Of a DNA stretch of 6,624 nucleotides, positions 1-5,839 are shown piece after piece; positions within the stretch are counted from its first letter, which is position 1, and every line of letters begins with the position of its first letter. The position numbers and the translations under genes are program-made. This stretch comes from Thermoleophilia bacterium (GTDB lineage: Bacteria > Actinomycetota > Thermoleophilia > Gaiellales > Gaiellaceae). The DNA is taken from the NCBI GenBank assembly GCA_025934335.1, contig JAICYG010000153.1:1-6624 (forward strand), in the 5' to 3' direction. The notes beneath the pieces are model-generated. The model had not been told where the DNA came from and made no database searches. It saw only the letters and a program-made list of their open reading frames with translations.

Positions 1-411
1 ATCGGGATCGGGTCGATGATGCAGGTGTTCGTGCTCTCGGTCCAGAACGCCGTGCCGCGTGCGCGCATCGGCGCGGCCACCGCCCTGACGCAGTTCGGGC
101 GGCAGATGGGGGCGACGCTCGGTGTGACCGTCATGGGCGTGATCGTCAACCACGGCCTGCCGCCCGGCGTCGCCGCTGGTGGCCAGGACGCCGGGGTTCA
201 CCGTCTGCCGCCGGCGCTCCGGCTCGGGCTCGCGCGCGCGATCCACCCGGCGTTCCTCGTCGCCGCGTGCGTCGCCGCCGCCGTTTGGGCGATCGCGGTC
301 GTGTTCGTGAAGGAGCAGCCGCTACGGCGGTCGCTCGACGACGTCGCCGCGGCCGACGCTGCCGCCGGTACCCCGGCCACGGCAGGGGTAGAATCCCGTC
401 CAAGTGACTGA
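1..411 (+). CDS. MFS transporter, DHA2 (EmrB/QacA-type) family, C-terminal part only
   Basis: The reading frame is open from the first base and its 5' end lies outside the window; 136 residues are visible. The segment QNAVPRARIGAATALTQFGR (about 15-34), followed by a hydrophobic helix (about 37-50), is the conserved region before the penultimate helix in 14-helix drug:H+ antiporters. A last helix (about 83-103, HPAFLVAACVAAAVW) is followed by a charged cytoplasmic tail, KEQPLRRS, typical of the family end. The family exports drugs or small metabolites across the inner membrane using the proton gradient; the substrate cannot be told from this fragment. Its stop codon lies inside the start of the next gene (8-bp overlap), and the last codons carry that gene's apparent -10 box. 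A link to tyrosine catabolism is not shown. Confidence 0.85.
   Translation: MGIGSMMQVFVLSVQNAVPRARIGAATALTQFGRQMGATLGVTVMGVIVNHGLPPGVAAGGQDAGVHRLPPALRLGLARAIHPAFLVAACVAAAVWAIAVVFVKEQPLRRSLDDVAAADAAAGTPATAGVESRPSD
389..394 (+). promoter_or_regulatory. -10 box (TAGAAT) for a leaderless hppD transcript
   Basis: TAGAAT fits the actinobacterial sigma-A -10 consensus TANNNT. It is followed by 9 bases and then the GTG at 404, so transcription would begin at or next to the start codon. The box lies within the last codons of the MFS gene. I see no good -35 hexamer at the expected distance. A purine stretch, AGGGG, at 384-388 could instead be a weak, distant ribosome binding site. The promoter reading is an inference strengthened by the same layout at 2250, 3788 and 5828. 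Confidence 0.5.
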
Positions 412-1501
412 CGATTTCATGCCTCTCGACGGGTGGGACCACGTCGAGTTGTGGGTCGGGAACGCGAAGCAGGCGGCCTACTACTACGAGCGCGCCTTCG
501 GGTTCCGCTGCACCGCGTACGCGGGCCCGGAGACCGGCGTTCGCGATCGCGCAAGCTACGTCCTCGAGCAGAACGATGTCCGCTTCGTCGTCTCGAGCTC
601 GCTGCGTCGCGGCCACGAGATCGGCGAGTTCGCGTCGCTGCACGGCGACGGGGTCAAGGACATCGCGCTGCGCGTGCCTGATGCCAGGGAGGCATACCGC
701 CAGGCCGTCCAGCGCGGCGCGCGCGGGATCCTCGAGCCGAAGGCAATCGAGGACGAGTTCGGCAAGGTCGAGCTCGCGTCGATCGCGACGTACGGCGACG
801 TCGTGCACACGTTCGTCGACCGGCACGCCTACGAGGGCGCGTATCTCCCGGGTTACGTCGTGCGCGAGCCGTCGTCGGCGCCGGACGAAGGGGTCGGCCT
901 CCTCGCGCTCGACCACATCGTCGGGAACGTCGAGCTCGGCCGGATGGAGCACTGGGTCGAGTTCTACGAGCGCGTGTTCGGGATGACCGAGATGATCCAC
1001 TTCAGCGACGACGACATCTCCACGGAGTACTCGGCGTTGATGTCGAAGGTCATGACCGACGGTCAGGGGAAGGTCAAGTTCCCGATCAACGAGCCGGCCG
1101 AGGGGAAGCGGAAGAGCCAGATCGAGGAGTACCTCGAGTTCAACCACGGCCCGGGCGCGCAGCACATCGCGATGCAGACCTCGAACATCGTCGAGACGGT
1201 GGAGGCGCTCCAGCGGCGCGGCGTCGTCTTCCTCTCGACGCCGGAGGCGTACTACGACGAGACGCCCGGCCGTGTCGGCGAGATCGACGAGAGCTGGGAC
1301 GACCTGCGACGGCTGCGCATCCTCGCCGACCGCGACGACGACGGCTACCTGCTCCAGATCTTCACGAAGACCGCGCAGGACCGGCCGACGCTCTTCTTCG
1401 AGGTGATCGAGCGGCACGGCGCGCGTGGGTTCGGCGACGGGAACTTCAAGGCGCTGTTCGAGGCGATCGAGCGCGAGCAGGCCCTCCGCGGGAACCTTTG
1501 A
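404..1501 (+). CDS. hppD: 4-hydroxyphenylpyruvate dioxygenase (HPPD)
   Basis: This enzyme converts 4-hydroxyphenylpyruvate and O2 to homogentisate and CO2, the committed step of aerobic tyrosine degradation, in the cytoplasm. The 365-residue length is normal for the family. It has two vicinal-oxygen-chelate halves: residues about 9-140 (GWDHVELWVGNAKQAAYYY) and about 167-345. The expected non-haem Fe(II) ligands are present in the C-terminal half: H171 (LALDHIVGNV), H254 (GAQHIAMQT) and E333 (FFEVIERHGARGFGDGN). Hydroxymandelate synthase is a close relative, but homogentisate dioxygenase in the same window favours HPPD. The start chosen is GTG 404, next to a TAGAAT box; ATG 419 is an alternative that would remove five residues. 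The start overlaps the MFS stop by 8 bp, and the stop at 1499-1501 abuts the DUF2071 gene. Confidence 0.95.
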   Translation: MTDDFMPLDGWDHVELWVGNAKQAAYYYERAFGFRCTAYAGPETGVRDRASYVLEQNDVRFVVSSSLRRGHEIGEFASLHGDGVKDIALRVPDAREAYRQAVQRGARGILEPKAIEDEFGKVELASIATYGDVVHTFVDRHAYEGAYLPGYVVREPSSAPDEGVGLLALDHIVGNVELGRMEHWVEFYERVFGMTEMIHFSDDDISTEYSALMSKVMTDGQGKVKFPINEPAEGKRKSQIEEYLEFNHGPGAQHIAMQTSNIVETVEALQRRGVVFLSTPEAYYDETPGRVGEIDESWDDLRRLRILADRDDDGYLLQIFTKTAQDRPTLFFEVIERHGARGFGDGNFKALFEAIEREQALRGNL

Positions 1502-1539
1502 CGCTCGAGCTCTTCACCGCTGCTGCGAGGCAGGCCGCG

Positions 1540-2247
1540 GTGACGAGCGAGACGGCCCACCGGCCGTGGCCGCTGCCGGACGAGCCGTGGGCGAACGCGC
1601 AGACGTGGGTCGATCTCGCGTTCCTGCACTGGCGCGTCGACGTCGAGGAGCTTCGGCGCGTGGTCGGGCGAACGTTCGAGCTCGACACGTTCGGCGGCGA
1701 CGCCTGGCTCGGGATCACGCCGTTCCTGCTCGCGGACTTCCGCCTGCGAGGGCTACCGCCGGTTCCGAGGTTGTCGACGTTCCTCGAGTTGAACGTCCGC
1801 ACGTACGTGACTCGCGGCGGCAAGCCCGGCATCTGGTTCTTCTCGCTCGACGCCACGTCGGCGCTCGCGGTCGAGGGCGCCAAGCGCCTCTTCAAGCTCC
1901 CGTACTACCGGGCGCAGATGACCTGCACGCGCGGCGGCGATCGCGTCCGGTACGAGTCGGCGCGCCCCGGCGCCGCGTTCAGCGGCAGCTATCGCGGCAC
2001 CGGCGCCTCGTTCCACGCCGAGCCGGGAACGCTCGAGCATTTCCTGACCGAGCGCTATTGCCTCTACACCGAGGACGGCGGCCGTGCGTACCGTGCCGAC
2101 ATCCATCATCCGCCCTGGGAGCTGCAGCGCGGCGAGGCAACGGTGGACCTCAACACGATGTCGCCGGTCACGCTTGGCGGGAACGAACCGCATGTTCTCT
2201 TCTCGCCGCGGCTGGACGTCGTCGTGTGGCCGCTCGCCGAGCTCTGA
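1540..2247 (+). CDS. YqjF-like DUF2071 family protein
   Basis: The N-terminal signature HRPWPLPDEPWANAQTWVDL, then FLHWRVD, and the later stretches FLELNVRTYV and RAQMTCTR match the DUF2071 (COG3361, B. subtilis YqjF-like) family of soluble proteins, about 230-250 residues long and of unknown biochemical function. I chose GTG 1540 (235 residues) because it puts the conserved HRPWP motif six residues from the start, as is usual, and because GAGG at 1527-1530 lies nine bases upstream. A TTG at 1498 would give 249 residues and a 4-bp TTGA overlap with the hppD stop, so it is also possible. No -10 box precedes it, so it is probably co-transcribed with hppD. No signal peptide or membrane segment is seen. 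A role in tyrosine metabolism would be guesswork. Confidence 0.85.
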   Translation: MTSETAHRPWPLPDEPWANAQTWVDLAFLHWRVDVEELRRVVGRTFELDTFGGDAWLGITPFLLADFRLRGLPPVPRLSTFLELNVRTYVTRGGKPGIWFFSLDATSALAVEGAKRLFKLPYYRAQMTCTRGGDRVRYESARPGAAFSGSYRGTGASFHAEPGTLEHFLTERYCLYTEDGGRAYRADIHHPPWELQRGEATVDLNTMSPVTLGGNEPHVLFSPRLDVVVWPLAEL

Positions 2248-2249
2248 CC

Positions 2250-2255
2250 TAGGGT
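2250..2255 (+). promoter_or_regulatory. -10 box (TAGGGT) for a leaderless CDF transcript
   Basis: TAGGGT (TANNNT type) sits in the 15-bp gap between the DUF2071 stop and the CDF gene. It is followed by 7 bases and then ATG 2263. There is no room for a separate 5' leader and no purine-rich ribosome binding site. A -35 element is not obvious. The element would let the CDF gene be transcribed apart from hppD-DUF2071 despite the short gap. Confidence 0.5.
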
Positions 2256-2262
2256 CCGCCTC

Positions 2263-3606
2263 ATGAGCCCGCAGCGCCGGTCCGCGCTCATGTCGGTCGC
2301 CGCCGCCGCGGCGCTCGTCGTCCTCAAGCTGTCGGTCGGGCTCGCCACGCACAGCCTCGGGCTGATCTCCGAGGCTGCACACTCGGGCACCGATCTCGTC
2401 GCGGCGCTGCTCACGTACTTCGCGATCCGGGTCGCGGCGCGGCCGGCGGACGTCACGCACCAGTTCGGGCACGGGAAGGCGGAGCACTTGTCGGCGCTCG
2501 CGGAGGCCGGCTTCCTCGTCGTCGTCTCGCTCTTCATCTCCGTGCGCGCGGTGGAGCGGCTCGTCGGCTCGGCGGAGTCGCACGTGCGGGTGCCGTGGTA
2601 CGCGCTCGCGGTCGTCGGCGTCGTGCTCGCGATCGACCTCAGCCGGACGGTGGTCTCGCTGCGCACGTCGCGCCGGTACGGCAGCGCTGCGCTCGCGTCG
2701 AACGCGCTCCACTTCGGCAGCGACTTCCTCGGCTCGACCGCGGTGCTCGTCGGGCTGCTCGCCGCGCGCCAGGGTCATCCGAACGGTGACGCTGTCGCGG
2801 CGCTCTTCGTCGGCGTGCTCGTGCTGCTCGGGGCGACGCGTCTGATCAAGGTGAACGTGGACGTGTTGATGGACCGGGCGCCGGCGGAGGCAGAGGCGGC
2901 TGCGCTGGCAGCGATCCGCGCACTGCGCCCATCGGTCGAGGTGCGGCGGTTGCGGATGCGACAGGCGGGCGGGCGCCAGTTCGCAGACGTCGTCATCGGC
3001 GTCTCGCCGGGTGCCGCGGTGGGGCAGGGGCACGCGGCTGCGGACGCGGTCGAGGACGCGGTCGAGGGCGCGCTCCCGAACGCGGACGTGGTCGTGCACG
3101 TAGAGCCGTTGGAGGACGCGACGCTGCGGGAGCGTGTGCACGCGGCGGCGGTCTGCGTCCCGCGGGTGCGCGAGGTGCACAACATCGCGCTCGTGGACGT
3201 CGGCGGGCGTACGGAGCTGTCGCTGCACGTGAAGCTCCCGGGCGAGCTGTCGCTGGAGGAGGCGCACGCGGTGGCGGAGCGGCTCGAGGAGGCGATCCGC
3301 GTCGCGATTCCGGAGATCGGCGGCGTGCAGACGCACCTCGAGCCGCTGGCGGAGACGAGCTCCGGCGCCGAGGTGGACGCCGCCGAGGAAGCAGTCGTGC
3401 GTCGCGTCGTCCGCGACGAGACGGGATCCGATCCGCGCGAGCTCCGCTTCCTGCGCACCGACGCGGGCCTCGTCGCGTTCCTGACGCTCGGCCTCGACGG
3501 CGCGAGCCGCCTCGACGCCGCCCACGCCCGCGCCAGCGAGATCGAGGAGCGCATCCGCCGCGAGCGCCCCGGCATCGCAGACGTGATCGTCCACACCGAG
3601 CCCTAA
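2263..3606 (+). CDS. Cation diffusion facilitator (CDF) metal exporter with extended, triplicated C-terminal domain
   Basis: CDF proteins export divalent metals (Zn, Fe, Co, Mn, Cd) across the inner membrane in exchange for protons. Residues about 8-200 are the membrane domain, with HSGTD (H40, D44) in helix 2 and HFGSD (H150, D154) in helix 5. These two HxxxD pairs form the transport metal site and resemble zinc-type CDFs. The loop motif HQFGHGKAEHLSAL (66-79) is a family hallmark. Typical bacterial members are about 290-330 residues; this one has 447. The extra length comes from the soluble tail, which reads as three ferredoxin-like repeats ending in HVEP (279-282), HLEP (358-361) and HTEP (444-447). 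The middle one (about 284-361) is the most canonical CDF dimerisation domain. ATG 2263 follows a -10-like box by 7 bases. The metal cannot be assigned with confidence. Confidence 0.93.
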   Translation: MSPQRRSALMSVAAAAALVVLKLSVGLATHSLGLISEAAHSGTDLVAALLTYFAIRVAARPADVTHQFGHGKAEHLSALAEAGFLVVVSLFISVRAVERLVGSAESHVRVPWYALAVVGVVLAIDLSRTVVSLRTSRRYGSAALASNALHFGSDFLGSTAVLVGLLAARQGHPNGDAVAALFVGVLVLLGATRLIKVNVDVLMDRAPAEAEAAALAAIRALRPSVEVRRLRMRQAGGRQFADVVIGVSPGAAVGQGHAAADAVEDAVEGALPNADVVVHVEPLEDATLRERVHAAAVCVPRVREVHNIALVDVGGRTELSLHVKLPGELSLEEAHAVAERLEEAIRVAIPEIGGVQTHLEPLAETSSGAEVDAAEEAVVRRVVRDETGSDPRELRFLRTDAGLVAFLTLGLDGASRLDAAHARASEIEERIRRERPGIADVIVHTEP

Positions 3607-3652
3607 GGGGCACGGCCCTGCGGGCCGAGCCCCTTCGCCAAACGACGTGACG
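3607..3652 (+). repeat. Hairpin-bearing intergenic repeat, copy 1
   Basis: It begins directly after the CDF stop codon. GGGGCACGGCCC (3607-3618) pairs with GGGCCGAGCCCC (3622-3633) around a TGC loop, with one A/A mismatch. An unpaired tail, TTCGCCAAACGACGTGACG (3634-3652), follows. Loop, core and tail recur at 3716-3762. The orientation is arbitrary for the hairpin, but the tail makes both copies direct repeats. It could act as a transcription terminator or mRNA 3' stabiliser for the CDF gene, although no T-tract follows. Confidence 0.8.
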
Positions 3653-3715
3653 AGAACCGATGAGCCATCCGTAGGCCGCGGCCTGCGGCGTGGAGCCATG
3701 CGGCATCGCCGGGAA
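3653..3715. other. Spacer between the two hairpin repeats
   Basis: This is 63 bases of non-coding sequence. It holds GAGCCAT twice (3662-3668 and 3693-3699), a small possible stem GCCGC/GCGGC (3675-3679 and 3685-3689) and the short palindrome ATGCGGCAT (3698-3706). No gene or promoter is evident. It may be part of a larger composite repeat unit. Confidence 0.4.
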
Positions 3716-3762
3716 GGGGACACGGCCCTGCGGGCCGTGTCCCCTCGCCAAACGACGTGACG
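3716..3762 (+). repeat. Hairpin-bearing intergenic repeat, copy 2
   Basis: GGGGACACGGCCC (3716-3728) pairs perfectly over 13 bp with GGGCCGTGTCCCC (3732-3744) around the same TGC loop as copy 1. The tail TCGCCAAACGACGTGACG (3745-3762) is the same as in copy 1 apart from one fewer T. The inner 17 bases (3721-3737) are identical to 3611-3627, while the outer stem differs on both arms and still pairs. This suggests selection on structure or a mobile repeat family. It lies 26-84 bp upstream of the FAH-family gene. Confidence 0.82.
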
Positions 3763-3773
3763 GAACTGTCACG
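3756..3773. promoter_or_regulatory. Possible operator: CGTGAC-N6-GTCACG inverted repeat
   Basis: A perfect 6-bp inverted repeat (3756-3761 and 3768-3773) with a 6-base centre overlaps the likely -35 region of the FAH-family promoter. Its left arm is also the end of repeat copy 2, so the symmetry may be accidental. Copy 1 lacks the right arm. Spacing and position would suit a dimeric repressor, but no regulator gene is in the window. Confidence 0.25.
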
Positions 3774-3793
3774 AACCGTCCACAGGCTAGGGT
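3766..3793 (+). promoter_or_regulatory. Promoter for the FAH-family/dehydratase operon (leaderless)
   Basis: TAGGGT at 3788-3793 is a TANNNT -10 box ending 6 bases before GTG 3800. CTGTCA at 3766-3771 matches the -35 consensus TTGACA at four of six positions, with a 16-bp spacer. No ribosome binding site separates the box from the start codon, so the transcript is probably leaderless. Confidence 0.5.
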
Positions 3794-3799
3794 CGCGGC

Positions 3800-4612
3800 G
3801 TGAAGCTGTGCATGTTCACGCCGCGGGAGCTCGGGCTCGAGCGAGGATGGCCGGGGCGCGTCGAGGGCGACCGCGTGATCCAGCTCGCGGCGCAGACGCT
3901 GCAGTCGTTCTTCACCGGCGGCGGCTCGGCGAGAGAGCACGCCGAGTACGCCCTCGCCGACGTCGAGCTCCGGCCGCCGGTGCTCCGGCCGCCGTCCGTG
4001 CGCGACTTCATGGCCTTCGAGGAGCACGTCGCGAACACGCGCCGCCGGCGTGGCGCCGAGGTGCCGAGGGAGTGGTACGAGATCCCCGTCTTCTACTTCT
4101 CGAACCCGCACGCGATCTACGGCGACGGCGAGGAGGTGCCGTACCCGGAGGGCACCGAGGAGCTCGACTACGAGCTCGAGTGCGCCGCGATCATCGGCGC
4201 CGAGGGGAAAATAGGCGGTTTCACCGTCATGAACGACTGGTCGGCGCGCGACGTGCAACGGCAGGAGATGCGAGTCGGCCTCGGTCCGGCGAAGGGCAAA
4301 GATTTCGCGACGTCGCTCGGACCGGTCCTCGTCACGCCGGACGAGCTCGACGGCTCGAGCGGCGAGATGGTCGCGCGCGTGAACGGGGCAGAGCGCTCGC
4401 GCGGCAACCTTGCCTCGATGTTCCACAAGTGGGACGCGCTGCTCGCGCAGGCGGCGCGGAACACGATCCTCGCGCCGGGCGACGTGATCGGCTCCGGCAC
4501 GGTCGGCAGCGGCTGCATCCTCGAGCACGGCGACGGCCGCTGGCTGCAGCGTGGCGACCTCGTCGAGCTCGAGATCGAAGGCATCGGCGTGCTCCGGAAC
4601 ACGCTCGCGTGA
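3800..4612 (+). CDS. Fumarylacetoacetate hydrolase (FAH) family protein
   Basis: The FAH family cleaves or rearranges 2,4-dioxo-type acids using a divalent metal. In this neighbourhood the likely role is fumarylacetoacetate to fumarate plus acetoacetate, the last step of homogentisate breakdown. Hallmarks are RPPSVRDFMAFEEH (63-76), the metal-ligand motif DYELECAAIIG (E125, E127), and GFTVMNDWSARDVQRQEM (140-157). The glycine-rich GDVIGSGTVGSGCILE follows near the C-terminus. At 270 residues it is close to other bacterial single-domain members and much shorter than the ~420-residue animal enzyme. The link between IIGAEGK and GGFTV is shorter than in many family members. Other possible functions are acylpyruvase or a 2-hydroxyhepta-2,4-dienedioate isomerase-type activity. 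GTG 3800 follows a -10-like box by 6 bases. The stop TGA overlaps the next gene's GTG. Confidence 0.9.
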   Translation: MKLCMFTPRELGLERGWPGRVEGDRVIQLAAQTLQSFFTGGGSAREHAEYALADVELRPPVLRPPSVRDFMAFEEHVANTRRRRGAEVPREWYEIPVFYFSNPHAIYGDGEEVPYPEGTEELDYELECAAIIGAEGKIGGFTVMNDWSARDVQRQEMRVGLGPAKGKDFATSLGPVLVTPDELDGSSGEMVARVNGAERSRGNLASMFHKWDALLAQAARNTILAPGDVIGSGTVGSGCILEHGDGRWLQRGDLVELEIEGIGVLRNTLA

Positions 4613-5550
4613 TCGGCCCCGACGACGTTCGTGCCGCCGCGCGCGTGCTCGACGGCGTCGCCCATCGGACGCCCGTCGTCCGCTCGCGGACACTCGGCGA
4701 GCACGTCTTCCTCAAGCCGGAGAATCTGCAGCGCGTCGGCGCCTTCAAGTTCCGAGGCGCGTACAACAAGATCGCCTCGCTGCCCTCGGGAGCCGAGGTC
4801 GTCGCCTTCTCCTCCGGCAATCACGCGCAGGCGGTCGCGCTCGCCTCGCGGCTGCTCGGCGCGCACGCGACGATCCTGATGCCGGAGGACGCGCCCGCGG
4901 CCAAGGTCGCCGCGACGCGCGGCTACGGCGCCGACGTTGTCACGTACGACCGCTACACCGGGAACCGCGAGGAGATCGCCGCGGAGCTCGCGCAGGAGCA
5001 CGGTGCCGAGATCGTGCCGCCGTACGACGACCCGCTGATCATGGCCGGGCAGGGGACGGCCGCGCTCGAGCTGGTCGAGGACGCGGGCGTCGTCGACACC
5101 CTCGTCGTCCCGCTCGGCGGCGGCGGGCTGATCGCCGGTTGCGCGACGATCGCCAAGAGCCTCGGGGTCCGCCGCATCGTCGGCGTCGAGCCGGCCGCGG
5201 GAGACGACTGGGTTCGCTCGTTCGCGGCCGGCGAGCGCGTCGAGATCGACGTGCCGCGGACGATCGCCGACGGGCTCCAGACGCATGCGCCGGGCGAGCT
5301 GACGTGGAAGGTGGCAGCCGGGCTCGTGGACGACGTCGTCGCCGTCACCGACGAGCAGATCGTGGACGCGATGCGCTTCGCGTTCGAGCGGTTGAAGCTC
5401 GTGGTCGAGCCGAGCGGCGCCGTCGGGATCGCGGCGCTGCGCGAAGGGCTCGTCGAGGCACCGTCGGCCGGGATCGTGATCTCGGGCGGGAACGTCGACG
5501 CTCAGAGGTTCTCGGAGCTGATCCGCGACGCGACCATCGCGCGCTCGTAG
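4609..5550 (+). CDS. PLP-dependent threonine/serine dehydratase
   Basis: Fold-type II PLP enzyme of 313 residues, matching the length of single-domain (ACT-less) threonine ammonia-lyases and serine racemase-like enzymes. It would deaminate threonine to 2-oxobutyrate or serine to pyruvate. Seen motifs are GAFKFRGAYNK with the PLP lysine K47, SSGNHAQAVA (68-77) that cradles the cofactor, the phosphate-binding GGGGLIAG loop (170-177), VEPSGAVG, and SGGNVD near the end. Lack of an ACT domain argues against the isoleucine-inhibited biosynthetic enzyme and for a catabolic role. The frame is open far upstream, but similarity starts at GTG 4609, which overlaps the FAH-family stop as GTGA. This 4-bp overlap suggests translational coupling. 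Substrate (threonine, serine or a hydroxyaspartate) cannot be fixed from sequence alone. Confidence 0.92.
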   Translation: MIGPDDVRAAARVLDGVAHRTPVVRSRTLGEHVFLKPENLQRVGAFKFRGAYNKIASLPSGAEVVAFSSGNHAQAVALASRLLGAHATILMPEDAPAAKVAATRGYGADVVTYDRYTGNREEIAAELAQEHGAEIVPPYDDPLIMAGQGTAALELVEDAGVVDTLVVPLGGGGLIAGCATIAKSLGVRRIVGVEPAAGDDWVRSFAAGERVEIDVPRTIADGLQTHAPGELTWKVAAGLVDDVVAVTDEQIVDAMRFAFERLKLVVEPSGAVGIAALREGLVEAPSAGIVISGGNVDAQRFSELIRDATIARS

Positions 5551-5837
5551 CTCAGGCGAAAGAGCTCGATCACCGCCGCGACGTCGTCCTCGTCGCGGAT
5601 CTGCCTCGAGACCCAGCCCGTGTGCGGGAGGACGTGGTGCGGCTGGGCGCGGCCCGTCTCCACGAGCATGTCCCGCAGGCCCTCGTGAAAACGGAGATCC
5701 GCCCACCGCTCCCCGTGCAGGTGACCGAGCGCCCGCCCGGCGAGTAGAAACTCGACGCCGCCGAACCGATGCGCCCCGATCGAGACCCCTTCCCACGACC
5801 CCACCTCGCGCTCGATCTGCCCGGCGATATCCTCCAT
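5502..5837 (-). CDS. DUF5519 'luciferase-like' family protein
   Basis: This is a 111-residue minus-strand gene. The stretches HRFGGVEFLLAGRALGHLHG (23-42), ADLRFHEGLRD, GRAQPHHVLPHTGWVS (62-77) and IELFRLSYERA match the small DUF5519 family, often named 'luciferase' after a domain entry. True light-emitting activity is not implied and the function is unknown. Many members are DNA-neighbourhood orphans of about 100-130 residues, so this one looks full length. ATG 5837 is the only ATG before the conserved core. The 3' end overlaps the dehydratase gene by 49 bp, tail to tail. The start is only 2 bp from the hmgA start on the other strand. A TAGAAC box lies 7 bases upstream, inside hmgA. Confidence 0.85.
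   Translation of the reverse strand: MEDIAGQIEREVGSWEGVSIGAHRFGGVEFLLAGRALGHLHGERWADLRFHEGLRDMLVETGRAQPHHVLPHTGWVSRQIRDEDDVAAVIELFRLSYERAMVASRISSENL
5828..5833 (+). promoter_or_regulatory. -10 box (TATCCT) for a leaderless hmgA transcript
   Basis: TATCCT fits TANNNT and is followed by 6 bases before ATG 5840. It lies within the first codons of the divergent DUF5519 gene. CCTCC at 5831-5835 is the reverse complement of a ribosome binding site, so it cannot serve hmgA. No -35 element is obvious upstream. Confidence 0.5.
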
Positions 5838-5839
5838 GT

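Noticed and set aside
146..1417. Long minus-strand open frame (423 codons) opposite the MFS end and hppD
   Set aside because: The translation is arginine/valine/aspartate-rich and low-complexity with no family motif. It mirrors the codon bias of the real gene on the other strand, as is common in GC-rich DNA.
1753..3723. 656-codon minus-strand open frame across the DUF2071 and CDF genes and the repeats
   Set aside because: It spans two well-supported plus-strand genes and an intergenic repeat. The product is a charged low-complexity string, so it is an antisense shadow.
3716..3744. Classical Rho-independent terminator
   Set aside because: The stem is strong, but the following bases are TCGCC rather than a T-tract, and copy 1 likewise has only TTCGCC. 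Termination remains possible but is not supported enough for a terminator call.
3607..3762. CRISPR array
   Set aside because: There are only two repeat units, they have long self-complementary stems with unequal outer arms, and no cas genes are nearby.
3757..4608. Upstream extension of the dehydratase frame (open from 3757)
   Set aside because: Family similarity begins at GTG 4609. The upstream 284 codons translate to arginine/alanine-rich sequence out of frame with the FAH-family gene, so this is not a fusion protein.
2993..4693. 566-codon minus-strand open frame across the CDF tail, intergenic repeats and FAH-family gene
   Set aside because: Its N-terminal and C-terminal parts are arginine-rich runs without motifs, and it covers real genes on the other strand.
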